This document shows positions 59,010-64,000 of a DNA stretch of 64,000 nt, one piece after another (the stretch's first letter is position 1; every line of letters starts with the position of its first letter). Below the pieces are notes generated by a model that was not told the DNA's origin, searched no databases, and saw only the letters and a list, made by a program, of their open reading frames with translations. The translations under genes and the position numbers were made by a program. The DNA comes from Trichoplusia ni. Taxonomy: Eukaryota; Arthropoda; Insecta; Lepidoptera; Noctuidae. Where the stretch lies: NCBI RefSeq assembly GCF_003590095.1, contig NC_039491.1:10416001-10480000 (forward strand). Direction: 5' to 3'.

Positions 59010-60609
59010 TCACGCCGGGCAGGAGGCCGCGCGGCAGCACTCGCAGTAGGGCGCGGGCGGCGCGCACTGCGCGCAGCCGGGACACGCGCCCGCGCTGGCG
59101 GCGGCGCAGCCGGGGCAGGCCGCGCAGGCCGCGCACACGCACACGTAGTACGGCGGCGCCAGCAGCAGCGGCGCGCGCGCGCACAGCTCGCGGCACGCCA
59201 GCGCCTCGATCAGCGCCAGCGTCTGCCGCCGCTCGTGCCCCATCAGGCACACCGTGGACTCACGCACCACGCCGTGCAGCAGGGTCAGGTACCTGCACCG
59301 AGCGACACCTCCAGTTAACGTCAACTCTGATACACAGTATCTGCAAATATGGACAAACAAAGCGAGTTCAAGCGCCGCATTCGTTTATGCAGCTTTAGGT
59401 GTTACCAAGTTATGGAGGAGGCGCACAATTACTGAGAAGCCGTTTGCATAAATATTACCGATGCGGTCAATCAAAAACAGCCAACAAAACGTAAACCGCC
59501 AGTCTACAACAATTCTCTTTGGAACTTCAAAATGTTTAGTTGGATTTTTAAACAATCACTGCAATGCAGACATTGAAAGCTTTAAAATTGCATGCGAAGG
59601 TGTGCAGGATCGCTATGGACAGGGCTGATAGGCCTCAATAGAAGTAAAATGATACATACCTATGCTTGAGCGCCTCTTCCTCCCTGCCGACGAAATGGTT
59701 CCGAAGGTAGGCCTCGAGCTTGGCGCGTTGTTGCCCAAGCTCCGGGAAGTCGATGAAGAACCTTGAGCACATGTATCGCTCAAGGGTTTTAATTTTGTCT
59801 GGCCGCGCCGGCCGGTAGCCCTTTGCGAGGAGGGCGCAGTATTTGAGAAGCCCGCCGCCGCGGATTTCCTCAGGCTGCCGCGTCGCGATCAGCTTCTCGG
59901 CAAGGTGAAGCAGGGCTTCGTTGAAGTCGCCATAAACGGACTCGCCGACGACGGTTGGGTAGAAGTTCTCGCCAATAGGCAGCTGAGCGCACTCGTGGAA
60001 TGCGAGCAGCGAGTCCAACGCGATTTGGAATGAGTCCACCGAAAACTCGAACTGGCGACGCATCGTGTCAACGAACTTGAGCTCGACGGATTTGTGGCCG
60101 CGAGAGTTTCCGAGCGATATCAGGGACCAGCGGTCGCCATCGGAGTTCACGCGGACCATCTTGGAGACGTAGGCCTCCTTGAGGCCAGCGGGAGAAGCGC
60201 GTCGACGTGGCGTAGCAGGCGGCATGAGTGTGGACAGATGGCCCAGGACGGCGGCCTTGACACGGTCACAGTGGCGAGCGGTGGGTAGCTCTGCGGTGAA
60301 GATGAGGTCGATGTCGGAGTAGGGTTGGGGCCTGTCGGCCAGCACGTGGCTGGCGGCGCCGCCGTTGAGGCGCACGTCCCGCACGTTGACCCCGGCGCCG
60401 CCCGCAGTCTGCGGGGCCTCCAGGCGCGCGCGCACGCCCGCCACCAGCTCGCGCAGGCGCACATGAAGCGTGGGGAAGTTGCCACGTCCGTGGATAGCCA
60501 CCACTTCGTCCATGACATCGTTAAGTCTCGAGACTTGCTCGTAGCTGAGAACGGCATGGCGTTCACCACCACCGCAACCCTCCTCTGATGAAGTGTAGCT
60601 CGACTCGCT
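59010..60609 (-). CDS. TENT5: Terminal nucleotidyltransferase 5 (FAM46), non-canonical poly(A) polymerase, 5' end missing
   Basis: Adds adenosines to mRNA 3' ends; in animals it acts on mRNAs of secreted proteins at the ER (family knowledge). Two exons on the minus strand: 60609-59660 (acceptor TTGTTACAG, donor GTATGT) and 59292-59010 (acceptor CGGTGCAG), joined in frame across an Arg codon; intron 367 bp. From the first exon: LSYEQVSRLNDVMDEV near 21-36, IHGRGNFPTL near 39-48, the nucleotide-binding turn LNGGAASHVL at 81-90, catalytic Asp pair SDIDLIF (D99, D101), ELKFVD near 176-181, EFSVDSFQIALDSLL near 188-202, GESVYGDF, EEIRGGGLLKYC and ERYMCSRFFIDFPE. The second exon continues ESTVCLMGHERRQTL, as in the family. 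410 residues are visible. The start codon lies in an unidentified upstream exon. The last 41 residues hold 12 cysteines, unlike vertebrate members. Confidence 0.93.
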
Positions 60610-63600
60610 CTGTAACAATGAGCAAAAGAAAATTATTAAAACCCGACTCAAATTACAAAATATATATGTATATATTAGACCAATTAAATCTAGAAGCATA
60701 TCAAGGTTATATACGTGAGATGTTAACATTATTAAAAAAAAACAAAACCCCGTAAATAAAGGGAAAAAAAAAACAGCTTGTATTACGCGACTAGCATCTA
60801 AACCTAAAACGCAATCTACGCTACAATGTAAGAGTTGTCTTGAGTAATACGCAGAAAACAGCTGATGTATATTACGACAGACCATCATCGTATTTATCTG
60901 CATAAGGTTTACTAAGAAAAATCGGAACTACAAATGCTACTTAACTGTTTTAAGTTTACTGTTCTCACAATAGACACTAAATATTGTTATGAGAAAGATG
61001 CAAAAAAAAACGTCGGTTATTGGCAATCCGGGTAATCGTTGCATCATTTGATTAATGGCGTATAATAGAAACGCAATTAAAACTGGCTACCGGAGGGGCA
61101 AAAAAAATGCAAACAAATGAATGAACTGATAGCTTACTATGTTTTTAGCCAATTCATAAAACAACGCGAAGGTCGTCAAATATGAGTATGGGTGTGTCGT
61201 TTGTACAAGTGACTACATATTTGATGCGTCGTGATTGTCCATGTGTGAATTAAAGTATTTGCTTTCACGAAACCAAAGTTCTAGATTCCTTGAATCTGGT
61301 TAGGCTATGATAATTTTAGCAAATACAATTGAAATAACAAGTTTAATGTAAATATCTAGTCATGGCTCCAACAATCCTCAGAATTGGTAAAAATATTCAA
61401 TAATGGTGATTTTATGAGTATTAATGACGCATTGTATCTAAATATGACCGTCATTGAGACGAATGGGACGGCAATAAATCTCTGTCGGTAACTAGTCAAT
61501 GGTAAACGATTCCTCATAAAGTATTCTATTGTTAAAGTTCAACGGTCTTTGAAAACTAAATGGTTATATTGGTTCTGTCTGTGAGTACGTTTGCTGTAGC
61601 TCAGGGGTTTCAACGAAACTATTTTATGAAGAAAGATGATATAAACTTCGTGATTTACGACAAATAGCGATTGACCTGAAACTTTCGACGAAAGTTTAAT
61701 TTAAAATGAAGACTTCATCCAACGAAATTCGACTCTGAAATAAATACTTCCAATTTACCATTCGCTTTAAATAGCATAATGAATGCACAAAAGAAATTCC
61801 ATTACGTAATCTGTGCATACAAATTAATGTTGTATCAACTAAGAAAATGAAACTTTAAATAGGTTTTGTAAGGTAGCTAGAAGCTTTTATTAAAATTTTA
61901 AAGAAATGTAAAATTTATGCATTTGATTTTGCATTCAAATGAAAAACAAAGAGTCAGATTATTTACTGCAGTTATAGTTAAAAATATAAGAGAAACTTAA
62001 CTCCTGAATGCTCGAAATAAACTATAAGATTTTCTTGAAAGTATATTCGTCGCCGTATTGCACCATACGATGAAAGACATGGTATGACTGAATTTCTGTG
62101 TCCATGTCTAGTTGTCTACTGATTGGAAAATTCTTCAATAATGAGCTTAGTATAGATTCCATAGAAAATAATGCATCTAAGGAAAATCAATGTATAAGAA
62201 TTGTTAATTGTGACGCATTCAAAAATGGTAGGTACTGCGATCCCTGATCTCGGTTTGCCAAGTTTTTGTTATGGCATCGCTTTGGCTTTGTTCCCGGTCA
62301 GCTGAATTATTGGAGAAAGATGCTCCTATTTAGAAATCGTAACGAGCTACACGATGAATGCAATCATATTTATAACAAGATTTATGGGGTACTTAGACTA
62401 GGTACTTAGTTTCGGACACTCCGCTTTTTCTTTCGGACACTCCTTTTTTTCTTCTTCCTTAATTATGAATTGGTATTAGTTAACACTCATCAATTGATTT
62501 TAAAAATCAAAACCTACTCTGGTTCGAAATTCGTCTGCTTTGTTGCGATTTTTTATTCTTTCTTCATTTTTTTCCATATCTAATGATTTCATCGAGTTTA
62601 GATCAGTACTTGAAGTCAGTTGCGTATTTGTTCTTAAACAAAAGAAAAGTTGAAACACTTCGGTCTCACCGTTAACCATCACGTTCTCTTATCTTTAATC
62701 CTTCTAATACATGACTTATTATGAAAGCGACAGTTTTAAACATCCATACTTCGAAACACCCAAAACGTGTGCGCATTTCTTTAACTCGCAAAGCATCTGT
62801 TCAAATGTCATTAAACGTACCTACATACAGACAGACAGTAGCTAACTCCGTTCTATTATTATCGGCCCACGTTAAATTTATCAATTGCATCCGGGTCGCT
62901 GGTACGTAATTAAATACTTGTGGCACCGGCACTTGACCACTTCCCATTTTATTTGTGTCACCGATAATAAATGCAACAGGATTCGTGAACTGGAATTCCT
63001 AAAGCAAGTTCGCTTGAGTTATGTTTATTGATAGGTATATTTATTGATTATAGAGAATGTTAATGGGCAATGGAATTATCGGAAGGTCGAAAGGAGTGTG
63101 GTCAAGATTGGAAATTGCTTGGTGAGGTCAGTCGAGTGACGATGAGTGAAGTTGTCTGGACTCAAAGAAACGTCATGTTTATTTTGTTTTGATTTTGTCA
63201 GGAAGCTACACAATTTGTCTTTTTTTACTGTTTTGTTTACAACATAAACGAGCGTTACTGGGTATTTTTAGGATGGGTGTGTGTTACTCACGTGCATGAT
63301 TTATTTATATACGACTAGTTTAGACCCGGCTATCACGTGCTGATGTCAGGGCGGCGTTTATAAATATTTAGATGTGAACATCATTAAAATCGAAAACATA
63401 TTCCTTGTTACTTTTATCTTCTGACCTTCCAAAAAGAATTCGCATATTTATTTTGATAATTATTTGCTCAGATGTTTCTTAACGCTAATAAATGCTAAAG
63501 ACGCCAGCACCACGTGCGTAAATACGAAACATTGCAACAAAATACATATTATGAAAAATTATTACGTGAGAGCGGTACATTGGCAGCTTCTGTGTTTCGT

Positions 63601-63798
63601 CCGACTTTCAATACTAATTTCGATGTTCGTTTCTTTTATTTGGCGATAAACATTCAGTCCGATCGTTTAATATATAATAGATAATTAATATTTATGATCT
63701 GACCTTCCATACAAATGTCAAGAGTAAATTTTATTAGTATTATCAGGTGTTTATAGTTTATTTCGAGTCAGCCTCGATTATCGCTAATCGGACGCCTT
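60610..63798 (-). other. Probable 5' intron of TENT5
   Basis: The acceptor at 60610-60611 needs an upstream exon, so at least part of this AT-rich 3.2 kb is intron. No coding exon with a good donor was found on the minus strand. The patches 62215-62310 and 62880-62960 are slightly GC-richer but carry nothing named. Confidence 0.45.
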
Positions 63799-63799
63799 C

Positions 63800-63837
63800 G
63801 CCAATCAATCATCGTGAATTTAAAAAGTTTATAAAAG
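63800..63837 (+). promoter_or_regulatory. Possible promoter: CCAAT-like box plus TATA box
   Basis: GCCAATCAATC near 63799-63809 and TATAAAAG at 63830-63837 are followed by a TGTCATTGTCATTGTCACGG start region and a sudden GC-rich stretch. Spacing suits a plus-strand start near 63860, with a gene continuing beyond the window. The GC-rich part could instead be the first exon of TENT5 read the other way. Confidence 0.35.
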
Positions 63838-64000
63838 TGTCATTGTCATTGTCACGGCGTGCGGCGTGTGGCGGGGCGGCTCTCTCGTGAACCGCGCGAA
63901 GTGACCTTGTTACGGCGGCCGGTTAAAATACGAAATTTTGTATTGTTTTTCCTCGTCGATTTGAAATCAGGCGGCGCTCGTTGAGGTCAAATGCGCAATA
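63838..64000. other. GC-rich window edge, possible 5' exon
   Basis: GCGTGCGGCGTGTGGCGGGG and ACGGCGGCCGG mark an island that contrasts with the AT-rich DNA before it. No open frame can be chosen because the window ends. Confidence 0.35.

Noticed and set aside
58771..59400. Several long GC-rich frames on both strands over TENT5 exon 2
   Set aside because: They are shadows created by the GC-rich second coding exon; only the minus-strand frame ending at 59010 continues the family sequence.
60612..60903. Extension of the TENT5 frame upstream to ATG 60903 (98 extra codons)
   Set aside because: The stretch is AT-rich, hydrophobic and unlike family N-termini, and a good acceptor (TTGTTACAG) ends at 60610 in the right phase. 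It is probably intron that happens to be open.
1..64000. CRISPR array, bacterial operon or prophage
   Set aside because: No regularly spaced direct repeats, no ribosome-binding sites and no dense coding; introns and repeats show a eukaryotic nuclear genome.

Overview
This window is nuclear DNA from an insect, almost certainly a moth or butterfly. It is AT-rich, most of its length carries no gene, and it is scattered with short repeats whose sequence style is familiar from Lepidoptera: the 'GTTGCCCGCGACTTCG' repeat, tRNA-type SINEs ending in (ATT)n, a 5S-rRNA-like SINE, and decayed non-LTR retrotransposons. These family attributions come from recognition, not from a database search. Four host protein-coding genes can be supported, all by splice sites, reading frame and poly(A) signals.

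Region by region. 1-24.3 kb: no host gene; a dead reverse-transcriptase C-terminus (2.77-3.3 kb), repeat fragments, and a GC-rich foldback element with terminal inverted repeats (14.27-14.39 kb). 24.4-31.0 kb: a small gene cluster of single-pass membrane proteins. One gene is on the minus strand (24377-24634, 85 aa). Two are on the plus strand: a two-exon small gene (27019-27781), then a three-exon gene (28888-30926, 613 aa) with a long Thr/Ser/Asn-rich ectodomain. The three share layout (short basic cytoplasmic start, one membrane span, extracellular tail) and some short motifs, so they may be diverged relatives. 31.6-35.8 kb: a minus-strand non-LTR retrotransposon with an intact ORF1 and an ORF2 broken by one stop and one frameshift.

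36-55 kb: no host gene recognised; SINEs and repeats. The most notable signal here is a family of about 60-bp imperfect palindromes, seven copies at 38.0, 41.9, 46.0, 46.6, 50.8, 52.7 and 55.1 kb plus one at 14.8 kb, several with a GATGGCGCT-like core resembling the CTCF motif.

55-64 kb: the minus-strand TENT5/FAM46 non-canonical poly(A) polymerase gene (coding exons 59660-60609 and 59010-59292), with an unusual 12-cysteine C-terminal tail. Its first exon is not identified. The downstream AT-rich DNA is probably partly its 3' UTR. The window ends in a GC-rich stretch preceded by CCAAT-like and TATA-like boxes, a possible promoter.

Limits: coordinates of decayed repeats are approximate, intergenic calls mean only that nothing was recognised by eye, and no homology search was run.
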